A DNA stretch of 33,171 bases from assembly GCA_035712285.1 (NCBI GenBank), contig DASTBA010000011.1, positions 1 through 33,171 on the forward strand, given 5' to 3'. Origin of the DNA: CAMLHP01 sp035712285. GTDB lineage: Bacteria > Gemmatimonadota > Gemmatimonadetes > Gemmatimonadales > GWC2-71-9. Position 1 is the first letter of the stretch. Every line of letters begins with the position of its first letter. Positions 1 to 7,629 of the stretch are shown here, piece after piece. Position numbers and translations under genes: made by a program. Under the pieces are notes generated by a model. The model searched no databases. It was not told the DNA's origin and saw only the letters and a program-made list of their open reading frames with translations.

Positions 1-149
1 GTGCGGTCCGCGAGGCCGTAGCTGTCGCCGAACCAGTTCTTCTTGGCGAAGACGCCGAACTCCACGGTGCCCGCCCCCTGGGCACTGGCCGCGGGCGCGA
101 TCAGCGCCGCCAGCAGCCCGGACAGTACGAGGCCTCGAAGCTTCATCAT
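1..149 (-). CDS. Exported protein, N-terminal fragment (possible outer-membrane barrel/OmpA-type)
   Basis: Only about 49 residues are inside the window; the gene runs off the left edge. The N-terminus is a clear signal peptide: two Met, a Lys-Leu-Arg charged start, a Leu/Ala-rich core and a cleavage site after APAASA, followed by QGAGTVEFGVF. A GGAG lies 3 nt before the first ATG and 6 nt before the second, so the second Met (position 146) is also a plausible start. The mature start, with alternating hydrophobic and polar residues, resembles the first strand of an outer-membrane beta-barrel such as those of OmpA-like proteins. That assignment is inference from very little sequence. The gene is transcribed away from everything else at this end of the window. 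Confidence 0.6.
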   Translation of the reverse strand, partial: MMKLRGLVLSGLLAALIAPAASAQGAGTVEFGVFAKKNWFGDSYGLADR

Positions 150-587
150 GAACTCCGCTGGAAAAGTTGAACACTGGGGCGGAAACGCCCGCCCGACCAC
201 CCAGAGCTTCCGCAACCTGCGCGGCCCGTTGCCGTTTCGCGGTGAGGCATCTCACGGCGTGCCCGCCACCGCGCCACCGGCGCCCTGCTCATGCGGGGTC
301 CGGGCAGGGGAGCGACCCGGTAGTGACGCAAAGGGTATCCTGACAACAGCTTCCCCGGCCGGGTACTAAAATACACATCCTGTCCGGAATGTCGAGGCGG
401 GAGACGCCCTGGAACAGGGCCCGTTGTTTTCGGTTTTTGTTCTCTGACGCGCCCCGGCTGATCTGCCAATATGGAGGTGGCGCGTGAACCGGCTCGTGGG
501 CCGGCTTCCGGGGAAGCGCCGCCCGTGTGTCATCCAGTCACCGGCCACCGCGCTTCCGGGCCGGCCCGCCGAATGAGGGACTATGTG
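150..587. other. Intergenic stretch without a convincing gene
   Basis: This 438-base stretch lies between the leftward exported protein and the small rightward gene. Open frames on both strands here have no recognisable protein character. The only AT-rich patch contains a TAAAAT at 367-372 that could be a -10 element for the gene at 588. A CTGACA at 340-345 lies 21 bases upstream of it, too far for a standard pair. I see no tRNA-like cloverleaf and no long inverted repeat. Confidence 0.5.
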
Positions 588-899
588 ATGACGGTCATTG
601 CCCTCGAGCAGGAGCGGCTCCTCGTGGCCGAGCGCATCCTGCGGGAAATCGAACGCCGCCACGGCCTGCCATCCTCCGATCACCCCGACCTGCAGCCCGC
701 TGTCATCGACCGATTCCTGGTGGCCTATCTGCCCGAGACCCGCGATGGGGAGCCGGCGCCCATCACGGTCGAATACGCCTTCACCACCTGCATCACCGAC
801 GCGCTGGAACTGCTTCGCCGTGTGGTCGACGAGACGCCGGACGGATGGGGCAGCGCCGCCTACATGCACGACCTCGATACCGGCGCCGGCACACACTGA
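588..899 (+). CDS. Small protein of unknown function
   Basis: I do not recognise this 103-residue protein. It has an acidic, predicted helical N-terminal half (ALEQERLLVAERILREIERRHGL), then a Pro/Asp-rich turn, a second helical stretch (CITDALELLRRVVDE) and a short polar tail ending in His. There is no signal peptide or membrane segment, so it is probably cytoplasmic. The start at 588 is chosen because GAGGGA lies 7 nt upstream; an in-frame ATG at 573 has no such site. It stands alone: a GC-rich hairpin follows and the next gene begins 108 bases later. The reading frame is supported by ribosome-site placement and amino-acid composition only. Confidence 0.55.
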   Translation: MTVIALEQERLLVAERILREIERRHGLPSSDHPDLQPAVIDRFLVAYLPETRDGEPAPITVEYAFTTCITDALELLRRVVDETPDGWGSAAYMHDLDTGAGTH

Positions 900-929
900 T
901 CAGCTGGCGCACGCGAACGTCGGATGACC

Positions 930-951
930 GCCCGGCGGGCCGCCGCCGGGC
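930..951 (+). terminator. GC hairpin after the small gene
   Basis: A perfect inverted repeat (GCCCGGCGG / CCGCCGGGC, 9-bp arms, 4-base loop) lies 31 bases after the stop of the gene at 588. There is no T-run after it, so it may be a U-tract-independent terminator or only an mRNA 3' stabiliser. Confidence 0.35.
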
Positions 952-1007
952 CGCTCCCGATGGATGATACGCTCCCTGACCCTCACTCCTTTCTTTCCCA
1001 AGGCATC

Positions 1008-1955
1008 ATGCGCGTCCACTGCACCACGCTGGTCCTGGCTGGAGCCCTCTCCCTTGGTCCCGGCGCTCTCTTTGCGCAGGCCCCGCCGCTGGAGGACCTG
1101 ATCCTTCGCCTCGCCCGGGTTCCGGCGCCCATCGGATTCGAAAGCCGCCTGGCGGACTCGCTCCAGCAGCTGCTGCCCGCGGCCGTCCGCGACCGCGCCG
1201 GCGATGTCGTGCTCACGCTGGGCCACGGGGCGCCGAAGCGCCTGGTCGCCTGCGCGATGGATGAGCCGGGATGGGTGGTCGGAGGGGTCCGTGACGACGG
1301 CTACCTCACCATCCGTCGATTGCCCGGCCGCACGCCGCCGCTCTTTGATCAGCAGCTGGAGGGACAGCGGATCACGCTGCTGGGCAGGCGGGGCGACGTG
1401 CCGGGCGTCGTCGGGATCCGTTCCGTGCACCTCACCCGCGGGCGCGCCGACAACGACGCGCCGTTCACCTTCGACGATGCCTATGTGGATGTCGGGGCAA
1501 CCAGCGACTCCGAAGCGCGGGCGCTGGGGCTCCGCGAGACGACCCCGCTGGTGCTGGAGAAGCGGCCCTGGCGCTACGGCGACGGCCTGGTCGCAGCCCC
1601 GGTGGTAGGGCAGCGGGCGGCCTGCGCCGCGCTGGTACGCGCGGTGAGCGGGAAGGTTCAGGGCACCGTGGTGGTCGCGTTCGTGGTGGAGGGAGGGCTG
1701 TCCGGTCGCGGCCTGTTGACCGTTGGCCAGGAGACCGGCCCGTTCATCGGGACCCTGACACTGGACGCGGGCGGAGCGACCGAAGCGGTGGTGCGTGACA
1801 CCATTCGCACTCCCGCTCGCGGAGCCGCGCTCGGCCGGATGACGCGCTGGCGCCTGCGCGATCGCTTCGACGGATGGCCGGTGGAAACGGTCGCCGTTGT
1901 CGACGCGGCCATCCTGGAACGGATGCTCCGCGACTGGATCGGGGGTGCGCCATGA
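1008..1955 (+). CDS. Exported M42-type peptidase homologue lacking metal ligands (probable pseudoenzyme)
   Basis: This 315-residue protein begins with a signal peptide (MRVHCTTLVLAGALSLGPGALFAQ) and aligns along its length with the intact M42-type peptidase that follows. The start is supported by AAGG 4 nt upstream. The family hallmarks are damaged. HMDEIG reads AMDEPG, so the first metal-binding His is Ala. The DDRVG metal-bridging Asp is lost (APVVGQ). The Glu-Glu of REEIGL is reduced to a single Glu (VEGGLSG). The C-terminal HSP histidine is missing. In active M42 aminopeptidases these residues hold two metal ions, so hydrolysis is unlikely. Its ATGA overlap with the next gene implies co-translation and perhaps a mixed oligomer, which is inference. 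Degenerate but uninterrupted coding argues against a pseudogene. Confidence 0.75.
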   Translation: MRVHCTTLVLAGALSLGPGALFAQAPPLEDLILRLARVPAPIGFESRLADSLQQLLPAAVRDRAGDVVLTLGHGAPKRLVACAMDEPGWVVGGVRDDGYLTIRRLPGRTPPLFDQQLEGQRITLLGRRGDVPGVVGIRSVHLTRGRADNDAPFTFDDAYVDVGATSDSEARALGLRETTPLVLEKRPWRYGDGLVAAPVVGQRAACAALVRAVSGKVQGTVVVAFVVEGGLSGRGLLTVGQETGPFIGTLTLDAGGATEAVVRDTIRTPARGAALGRMTRWRLRDRFDGWPVETVAVVDAAILERMLRDWIGGAP

Positions 1956-3031
1956 GATGGGGTACGCTGCTGGCCGCCGCGAGCGTCGCCGTGGTGCCGT
2001 CTCTGGCCGCACAGGGGATGGCCATCGGTGAGGCGGATTCCGTCCTCCATGCCCTGGTCGAGACCTACGGGGCGTCCGGCGCGGAGGGGCCGGTGCGCGA
2101 CCTGGTGAAGCAGCTGCTGCCCGCGGGGGTGGTGACCCGGACGGACACGGCGGGCAACCTGCTGGTGCAATTCGGCCGCGGGAAGCCGCTCACGGTCTTC
2201 ATCGCGCACATGGACGAGATCGGCTGGCGCGTGAGCAGCATCAACGATGACGGTACCGTGGCGATCACGAACCTGGGCGGTTTCTTCAGTTCGTTCTACG
2301 AGGGCCGGCCGGCCCTGATCCACACCGGCGCGGCCGACGTGCCGGCCGTCTTTGTCCCCCGGGATTCCGTCGGCCGCAGCCCGTCGCATGCGCCGCCCTC
2401 GCTGCGGGTGGACCCGGGCACCGGCACCCGGGCGGGCACGATCGCGCTGGGCGTGCAGGCGGGTGCGACGGTCACGATGCCCAAGAGCTACCAGCGGCTC
2501 GCCGGGACCCGCGCCACCGGACGCTCGTTTGACGACCGGGTCGGTGTCACCGCGCTGATCCTGGCGGCTCGCCGGCTCGCCGTGAAGCCGCCGCGACATG
2601 CGGTGCTGCTGATCTGGAGTGTGCGCGAGGAGATCGGGCTGGAGGGCGCCTCGGCAGCGGCGGCGGCATTGGGTGGCACGCCCGCCGCCGTGCACGCCAT
2701 CGACACCTTCGTATCGGCGGACGCGCCGCTCGAGATCAAGACCTACGGCGATGCGCCGCTGGGGCAGGGTGCGGTGATCCGGGCGGTGGACAACAGCAAC
2801 GTGGCACCGGCGGCCCTGGTGGATGCCTCCCTCGCCCTTGCCGCGCGCGACAGCATCCCGCTGCAGCTCGGCGCCACCAGCGGCGGCAACGACGGCTCGG
2901 TCTTCGCGGCGTGGGGCGTGCCCGATGTCCCGTATGGATGGCCGCTCCGCTACTCCCACTCACCAGCCGAGGTGGTGGATCTCCGGGATGTGGTGGCGCT
3001 GGCCCGGCTGGTGGAGTCGGTGGCGCGGTAG
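1952..3031 (+). CDS. Exported M42-family metallo-aminopeptidase
   Basis: This 359-residue protein has a short signal peptide (MRWGTLLAAASVAVVPSLAAQ) followed by an M42 (TET/glutamyl-aminopeptidase) domain. All expected motifs are present in order: AHMDEIG (metal His and catalytic Asp), SFDDRVG (bridging Asp), VREEIGLEG (catalytic Glu and metal Glu), AIDTFVSAD (metal Asp) and the C-terminal YSHSPAEV (metal His). It should therefore bind two metal ions and remove N-terminal residues from peptides, acting outside the inner membrane because of the signal peptide. Most M42 enzymes characterised so far are cytoplasmic, so export is a notable variation. It overlaps the upstream degenerate paralogue by 4 bases. 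Its TAG stop lies inside the left arm of a strong inverted repeat. Confidence 0.85.
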   Translation: MRWGTLLAAASVAVVPSLAAQGMAIGEADSVLHALVETYGASGAEGPVRDLVKQLLPAGVVTRTDTAGNLLVQFGRGKPLTVFIAHMDEIGWRVSSINDDGTVAITNLGGFFSSFYEGRPALIHTGAADVPAVFVPRDSVGRSPSHAPPSLRVDPGTGTRAGTIALGVQAGATVTMPKSYQRLAGTRATGRSFDDRVGVTALILAARRLAVKPPRHAVLLIWSVREEIGLEGASAAAAALGGTPAAVHAIDTFVSADAPLEIKTYGDAPLGQGAVIRAVDNSNVAPAALVDASLALAARDSIPLQLGATSGGNDGSVFAAWGVPDVPYGWPLRYSHSPAEVVDLRDVVALARLVESVAR

Positions 3032-3060
3032 GGGCGCGCGGCCGTGCGTCCCTACCGCGC
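3023..3060 (+). terminator. Inverted repeat spanning the M42 stop codon
   Basis: There are perfect 11-bp arms (GCGCGGTAGGG / CCCTACCGCGC) around a 16-base GC-rich loop; the stem can extend one more G-C pair. The left arm contains the stop codon of the peptidase gene. No T-tract follows. It is the likely 3' end of the peptidase transcript and separates it from the arginine promoter 20-50 bases downstream. Confidence 0.5.
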
Positions 3061-3079
3061 CGCGCGCCCCCGCCGCGTC

Positions 3080-3116
3080 TTGCGCCGCGGCCGAGCATAC
3101 TGCATAATTATGCAAT
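3080..3116 (+). promoter_or_regulatory. argG promoter overlapped by an ARG-box operator
   Basis: TGCATAATTATGCA at 3101-3114 is a perfect 14-bp palindrome and fits the half-site pattern TGNAT-WWWW-ATNCA of ArgR operators. A CATAAT (-10, five of six consensus bases) sits inside it at 3103-3108. Seventeen bases upstream is TTGCGC (3080-3085), a weak -35. ArgR binding would therefore block the -10 directly. Transcription from this -10 would begin at about the A of the argG ATG at 3117. The last gene of the operon encodes ArgR, which supports feedback control by arginine. The operator call rests on the pattern and context; binding is inferred. Confidence 0.75.
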
Positions 3117-4325
3117 ATGCAGACCGACCGACCACTTGTCGCCCTGGCCTTCTCGGGCGGCCTCGATACCTCCTACTGCGTGCCGGTCCTCACCGAGGCC
3201 GGCTTCGCCGTCCACACCGTCTATGTCAACACCGGCGGCTCTTCCGCTGCCGAGCGTGACGCCATCCGCCGGCAGGCGGAGGCGGTGGGCGCTGCCGCGC
3301 ATCATGAGGTGGATGCCCGCGCCCAGGTGTTCGACCGCTTCGTCCGCTTCCTGATCCAGGGCAACGTGCTGCGGGGCGAGGTCTATCCCCTCTCGGTCGC
3401 TGCCGAGCGCACCCAGCAGGCCATCTCCGTCATCCAGGTGGCGCGGGAGATCGGTGCCACGGCGGTGGCGCACGGTTCCACCGGCGCCGGCAACGACCAG
3501 ATCCGGTTCGACATCGCCCTCCGCGTGCTGGCGCCCGAGCTCGGCATCATCACGCCCATCCGCGAACGCGGCGTGAGGCGCGAGGAATCCATCGCGTTTC
3601 TCCAGGCGCGCGGCCTGCCGGTGCCGGCCAGGGCGTCGGCGTACTCGATCAATCGCGGTCTCTGGGGCACCACCTGGGGCGGCGGCTGGACGCATGATAC
3701 GTGGGCCGGCCCGCCGGCCGAGCTCATCGAGCCGCCCGCCGACGCCCCGGCGCCCTCCGAGATCGTGCTCGGCTGGGAGCACGGCGCGCCGCTGTCGCTC
3801 GACGGCGCCCCGCTCGCCGGGGCGGAACTGGTGGACCGGCTGGGCGCGCTCGCCGAGTCGTACGGCATCGGCCGCGGCATTCATGTCGGCGAGACGGCAC
3901 TCGGCATCAAGGGCCGCATCGGGTTCGAGGCCGGTGCCGCACTGATCCTGATCGGCGCCCATCGCGAACTGGAGAAGCTGGTGCTCACCCGCTGGCAGGC
4001 CTTCTGGAAGGACCAGCTCGGCCGCTTCTATGGCGACCGCCTGCACGAAGGGCACTACTTCGACCCGGCCCTGCGCGACATCGAGGCGATGATCACGAGC
4101 TCGCAGCAGCGGGTCTCCGGGGAAACACGCGTACGTCTCTGGCCCGGCCGCTTCCAGGTGGTCGCCACCCGGAGCCCGTTCTCGATGATGGATCCGGCGG
4201 TCGCCACTTACGGCGAGGAGAACCGCCTCTGGACCGGTGACGAAGCGCGGGACTTTGCCCGGGTGTCGGCCATTCCCGAATTGCTCGCCGGCCGCGCCGC
4301 CGCACACGCCGCGGACCAGGCGTAA
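3117..4325 (+). CDS. argG: Argininosuccinate synthase
   Basis: This 402-residue cytoplasmic enzyme joins citrulline and aspartate using ATP to give argininosuccinate. The N-terminal PP-loop LAFSGGLDTSYC (from about residue 10) binds ATP. GSTGAGNDQIRFD (about residues 121-133) is the nucleotide/citrulline-aspartate binding stretch, and SINRGLWG and WTHDTWAGP also match the family. The C-terminal region is of the divergent type seen beside N-acylornithine pathways in Bacteroidota. No Shine-Dalgarno sequence precedes the ATG: the 16 upstream bases are the ARG-box palindrome and the -10. The start is kept because it gives the family's usual N-terminus. It is the first gene of the operon, with the next starting 9 nt after its TAA. 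Confidence 0.95.
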   Translation: MQTDRPLVALAFSGGLDTSYCVPVLTEAGFAVHTVYVNTGGSSAAERDAIRRQAEAVGAAAHHEVDARAQVFDRFVRFLIQGNVLRGEVYPLSVAAERTQQAISVIQVAREIGATAVAHGSTGAGNDQIRFDIALRVLAPELGIITPIRERGVRREESIAFLQARGLPVPARASAYSINRGLWGTTWGGGWTHDTWAGPPAELIEPPADAPAPSEIVLGWEHGAPLSLDGAPLAGAELVDRLGALAESYGIGRGIHVGETALGIKGRIGFEAGAALILIGAHRELEKLVLTRWQAFWKDQLGRFYGDRLHEGHYFDPALRDIEAMITSSQQRVSGETRVRLWPGRFQVVATRSPFSMMDPAVATYGEENRLWTGDEARDFARVSAIPELLAGRAAAHAADQA

Positions 4326-4334
4326 GGAGTCCGC

Positions 4335-5429
4335 ATGGTCGTCACCACCCGCGTCCGCCTGGACCGCGTTGCGTCCAGTACCCGGAATGCCCAGCTCGGG
4401 ACTGAAGTGATCGTGGGCGACGAGATCGTGGCCCGGGAAGGCTACGTGCTCGCTGTCCGCATCCTCAACGACAAGTCGAGCTATAACACCGTGGAGGATC
4501 TGGCCGGCCGGATGGTGTCGCTCCGCGCCGGTGACGTCCTGGCCGGCGTGCTGGGTGCGCGCCGCGCCCTCCGCGGCTACGCCGGCGAGGTGCCCCGCCA
4601 CGTGGCGGTGGGCGACGTGATCCATGTGCTCAACCTCGGCGGCATCCTGGGCCGCTGCACCTCGGAGAATCCCGAGATCGGCGCGCCGTTCGATGCCGAG
4701 GTGCTCGGCGCGGTGCTGACCTTCCCGGCACTCGGTGACCGCGTCGGCCGGCCGGCCCACATCCGCGATCACGCCGTGCCGCCGGCCAGCCGGCTCGAGT
4801 CCCGGGTGCCGGTGGTGTACGTGGCCGGCACCTGCATGAACGCCGGCAAGACCGTCGCCGCCACCGAGCTGGTGCGCGGACTCGCGCGGAGCGGGCTCCG
4901 GGTCGGGGCCGCCAAGCTTACCGGCGTCTCCCTCATGCGCGACGCACTCTCCATGCAGGACGCGGGGGCGGTGGCGGCACTCACCTTCAACGACGTGGGC
5001 ATCGCCAGCACGCATCCCGGTGTCACCGTCGAAACCGCCAAGGGCATTTTCAACCGGCTGGCCGCCGGCCGGCCGGACGTGATCGTGGCGGAACTGGGCG
5101 ACGGCATCCTGGGCGAGTACGGGGTGCAGGATATCCTGGGTGACGCCGAGCTCGCGCACGCCGGGTGCGCATGGGTCATGGCCGCCCCCGATCCGGTCGC
5201 CTGCTGGGGCGCGGTGGAGCTCATGCGGGAGCAGTTCGGGCTGCCGGTCACCGTCATCACCGGTCCGGCCACGGACAACGACGTCGGCCGGAGCTACATC
5301 GAGGCCTCGCTCAAGCTGCCGGCGCACAACGCGCGGCGCGACGCCGAGGGACTGCTGGCGGTGGTGAAGGCGAGCCATGACGCCTGGGTCGCGGCGCACG
5401 AGCCGGCGACGGCAGGGGCAGTATCGTGA
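4335..5429 (+). CDS. P-loop protein of unassigned function in the arginine operon (candidate N-acylglutamate synthase)
   Basis: This 364-residue protein has no established function that I recognise. Residues 1-150 look beta-rich (VNLGG-type turns, GDVIHVLNLGGILG at about 94-106). Residues 160-345 look like a P-loop NTPase domain: VVYVAGTCMNAGKT at 160-173 is a Walker A loop of the BioD/CobQ/DUF1611 style, VIVAELGDGILGEYG at 249-263 resembles Walker B, and VMAAPDPVACWG and VTVITGPATDNDVG follow. AAGGAG lies 5 nt before the ATG. It is embedded between argG and argC with a 4-base GTGA overlap into argC. The operon lacks argA and argJ. DgcN, a DUF1611 P-loop protein, N-acetylates D-glutamate, so N-acylation of L-glutamate is a reasonable guess for this gene. 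That role is inference, and its N-terminal half is not clearly DUF1611-like. Confidence 0.7.
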   Translation: MVVTTRVRLDRVASSTRNAQLGTEVIVGDEIVAREGYVLAVRILNDKSSYNTVEDLAGRMVSLRAGDVLAGVLGARRALRGYAGEVPRHVAVGDVIHVLNLGGILGRCTSENPEIGAPFDAEVLGAVLTFPALGDRVGRPAHIRDHAVPPASRLESRVPVVYVAGTCMNAGKTVAATELVRGLARSGLRVGAAKLTGVSLMRDALSMQDAGAVAALTFNDVGIASTHPGVTVETAKGIFNRLAAGRPDVIVAELGDGILGEYGVQDILGDAELAHAGCAWVMAAPDPVACWGAVELMREQFGLPVTVITGPATDNDVGRSYIEASLKLPAHNARRDAEGLLAVVKASHDAWVAAHEPATAGAVS

Positions 5430-6475
5430 GCGGGACGCTGCGTGTGGTGGTGGTCGGGGCGGCAGGATATGCCGGCGGCGAGCTCCTGCGCCTGCTGCTT
5501 TCGCATCCTGACGTGGGCGAAGTCGTCGCCACCAGCCGGAGCCAGGCGGGGCGGCCGGTGGGCGAGGTGCACCCGGCGCTCGCCCCGCTCACCGATGCGC
5601 GGTTCGCGGGGCTGGCGCCGGGCGAGGCGGCGCGGGGCCGCGACGTGGTGTTCCTGGCGCTGGAGCACGGCGAGTCGAGCAAGGTGATCGGCGACGTCTT
5701 TGCCGCCGGGCCCGGCCTCATCATCGATCTCGCCGCCGACTTCCGGGTGCAGGCGCCCCGCCTGTACGAGCAATTCTACGGGCCGCATGCGGCGCCGGAC
5801 TACGTGAGCCGCTTCGCCTACGGCCTGGCCGACGTGGCCGGGGTGTCGCTCCGGGGCGCCACCGCCATTGCGGCGCCGGGCTGCTTCGCCACCGCGGCGC
5901 AGCTCGCGCTCTGGCCCATTGCCCGTGCCGGTATTCCGTGCGTCCCGACGCTCTTCGGCGTTACCGGGTCGAGCGGCGCCGGCGTCCATCCGAAGCCCAC
6001 CACCCATCACCCGGCTCGGGCGAACAATGTCTTTGCCTACTCGGTGCTCGGGCACCGGCACGAGGCGGAGGTACTCGCCGCCTGGCGGCTCTGGACCGGC
6101 AACCCCGACGCCACGACGCGGATGATGGTGCACTCGGGCCCGTTTGTCCGCGGCATCTACCTCACGCTGCATGCCCGTCTCGCCGAGCCGCACCCGGCGC
6201 TCGCGAACGGCGCCGCGGCGTTCTACCGCACCGCGTACCACGGCCGCCCGTTCGTGCGGGTGATGGATGGTGCGCCGGAACTCACGCATGCCGTCGGCAC
6301 CAACTACGCACTGATCGGCGCGGCGCTCTCACCCGACGGCCGCGAGTTGCAGGTGATGGTGGCGGAGGACAACCTGGTGAAGGGCGCGGGCGGCCAGGCA
6401 CTCCAGGCCATGAACCTGGCCCTGGGCCTCGACGAGACGGCTGGCCTCCGGGCGACGGGGGCGTTCCCATGCTGA
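5426..6475 (+). CDS. argC: N-acyl-gamma-glutamyl-phosphate reductase
   Basis: This 349-residue NADPH-dependent enzyme reduces N-acyl-glutamyl phosphate to the semialdehyde. The Rossmann motif VVVVGAAGYAGGELLRLL is at residues 7-24. The catalytic Cys is C153 in AAPGCFATA, and the conserved His region is LGHRHEAEV at 208-216. SGSSGAGVHP-type and HHPARANNVFAY segments are typical of the family. The GTG start overlaps the preceding stop codon (GTGA). The gene ends 7 bases into argD, so the two are translationally coupled. Nothing in the sequence shows whether the acyl group is acetyl or succinyl; that is suggested by ArgF' further down. Confidence 0.93.
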   Translation: MSGTLRVVVVGAAGYAGGELLRLLLSHPDVGEVVATSRSQAGRPVGEVHPALAPLTDARFAGLAPGEAARGRDVVFLALEHGESSKVIGDVFAAGPGLIIDLAADFRVQAPRLYEQFYGPHAAPDYVSRFAYGLADVAGVSLRGATAIAAPGCFATAAQLALWPIARAGIPCVPTLFGVTGSSGAGVHPKPTTHHPARANNVFAYSVLGHRHEAEVLAAWRLWTGNPDATTRMMVHSGPFVRGIYLTLHARLAEPHPALANGAAAFYRTAYHGRPFVRVMDGAPELTHAVGTNYALIGAALSPDGRELQVMVAEDNLVKGAGGQALQAMNLALGLDETAGLRATGAFPC

Positions 6476-7629
6476 GCACCGACGCGCAGGGCGCCGTGTC
6501 GCACCTGCTGCCGGTGTACGCGCAGATGCCGGTGCGGCCGGTCACGGGCCACGGATCGTGGATCGTGGATGAAGACGGGAATCGCTGGCTCGACGCCTAC
6601 GGCGGCCACGCGGTGGCGGCCACCGGGCACAGCCATCCCGCCGTGGTGCGGGCAATCAGCGAGCAGGCGGCGCAGCTGCTCTTCTACAGCACCGTCCTGC
6701 CGCATCCCAACCGCGAGCGTCTGGCGGATGCGCTGGCGGCGCGCATGCCGGCCCCGCTGTCCCACGTGTTCTTCGCGAACTCGGGTGCCGAGGCCAACGA
6801 GAACGCCATGCTGCTGGCGCGAAAGCTGACGGCGCGCCAGCGCATCGTGTCCGTCAGCGGTGGCTGGCATGGGCGCACGGTCGCCTGCCTGTCGGTGACC
6901 GATGGCGAGAAGTACGAGGCGGGCGCCCGTCGCGCCGGGATGCCGCTCTCGGTCAGGGTGCCGTTCAACGACATCGCGGCGCTCGAGATCGCGGTGGACG
7001 AATCGGTCGCGGCACTGATCGTCGAGCCGGTTCAGGGCATGATGGGCGCCCGCGACTGCGCGCCGGAGTTTCTCGCGGCCGCCCGGCGCGTCACCGCGGC
7101 GCAGGGTGCGATGCTCGTCTTCGACGAGATCCAGTGCGGCGTGGGACGCACCGGCAGTTTCACCGCCGCGGAGTCGTACGGCGTGACACCCGATTTCATC
7201 ACCATGGCCAAGGGCCTCGGCTCGGGGCTGCCGATCAGCGCCACGGCGACCACCGGGGCCGTCGCGTCCCAGGTCCGGACCGGCGATCTCGGCAGCACGT
7301 TCGGCGGCGGACCGGTGCCCTGTGCCGCCGCGCTTGCCACGCTGGACGTGATCGACCGCGAGCATCTCCTGGCCAATGTGCGTGCCGTGAGCCGCCGCAT
7401 TCGCGACGGGGCGCTCAGGGCCGGCGCCCAGGCGGTGCAGGGGAGGGGGCTTCTGCTTGGCGTACGCCTCAGCCGCCCGGCCGCCGGCGTGCAGCAGGCG
7501 TTGTTCCGGCACCGCATCCTCACCGGCACCTCCACCGACCCGGCGGTGCTCCGCATCATGCCGCCGCTCTCATTCAGTGCGGAGGAAGCGGACCAGCTGA
7601 TCTCCGCCCTCGTCGAGGTGCTGGCATGA
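6469..7629 (+). CDS. argD: N-acylornithine aminotransferase
   Basis: This 386-residue class III PLP-dependent aminotransferase converts N-acylglutamate semialdehyde to N-acylornithine with glutamate as amino donor. FANSGAEANENAM (102-114) binds the cofactor phosphate. VFDEIQCGVGRTG (217-229) carries the PLP-pairing Asp219, and TMAKGLGSGLP (245-255) carries the Schiff-base Lys248. The C-terminal RIMPPLSFSAEE motif is also typical. Length is normal for the family. It overlaps argC by 7 bases and argF' by 4 bases (ATGA), so it is firmly inside the operon. Confidence 0.93.
   Translation: MLSTDAQGAVSHLLPVYAQMPVRPVTGHGSWIVDEDGNRWLDAYGGHAVAATGHSHPAVVRAISEQAAQLLFYSTVLPHPNRERLADALAARMPAPLSHVFFANSGAEANENAMLLARKLTARQRIVSVSGGWHGRTVACLSVTDGEKYEAGARRAGMPLSVRVPFNDIAALEIAVDESVAALIVEPVQGMMGARDCAPEFLAAARRVTAAQGAMLVFDEIQCGVGRTGSFTAAESYGVTPDFITMAKGLGSGLPISATATTGAVASQVRTGDLGSTFGGGPVPCAAALATLDVIDREHLLANVRAVSRRIRDGALRAGAQAVQGRGLLLGVRLSRPAAGVQQALFRHRILTGTSTDPAVLRIMPPLSFSAEEADQLISALVEVLA

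Noticed and set aside
1008..1955. Treating the degenerate M42 homologue as a pseudogene
   Set aside because: The frame is uninterrupted, keeps a good signal peptide and ribosome site and is translationally coupled to the intact paralogue; a pseudoenzyme is more likely.
3108..5399. A 763-codon leftward open frame antisense to argG and the P-loop gene
   Set aside because: It mirrors strong rightward genes in GC-rich DNA, has low-complexity His/Arg/Gly composition and no domain motifs. It is a composition artefact.
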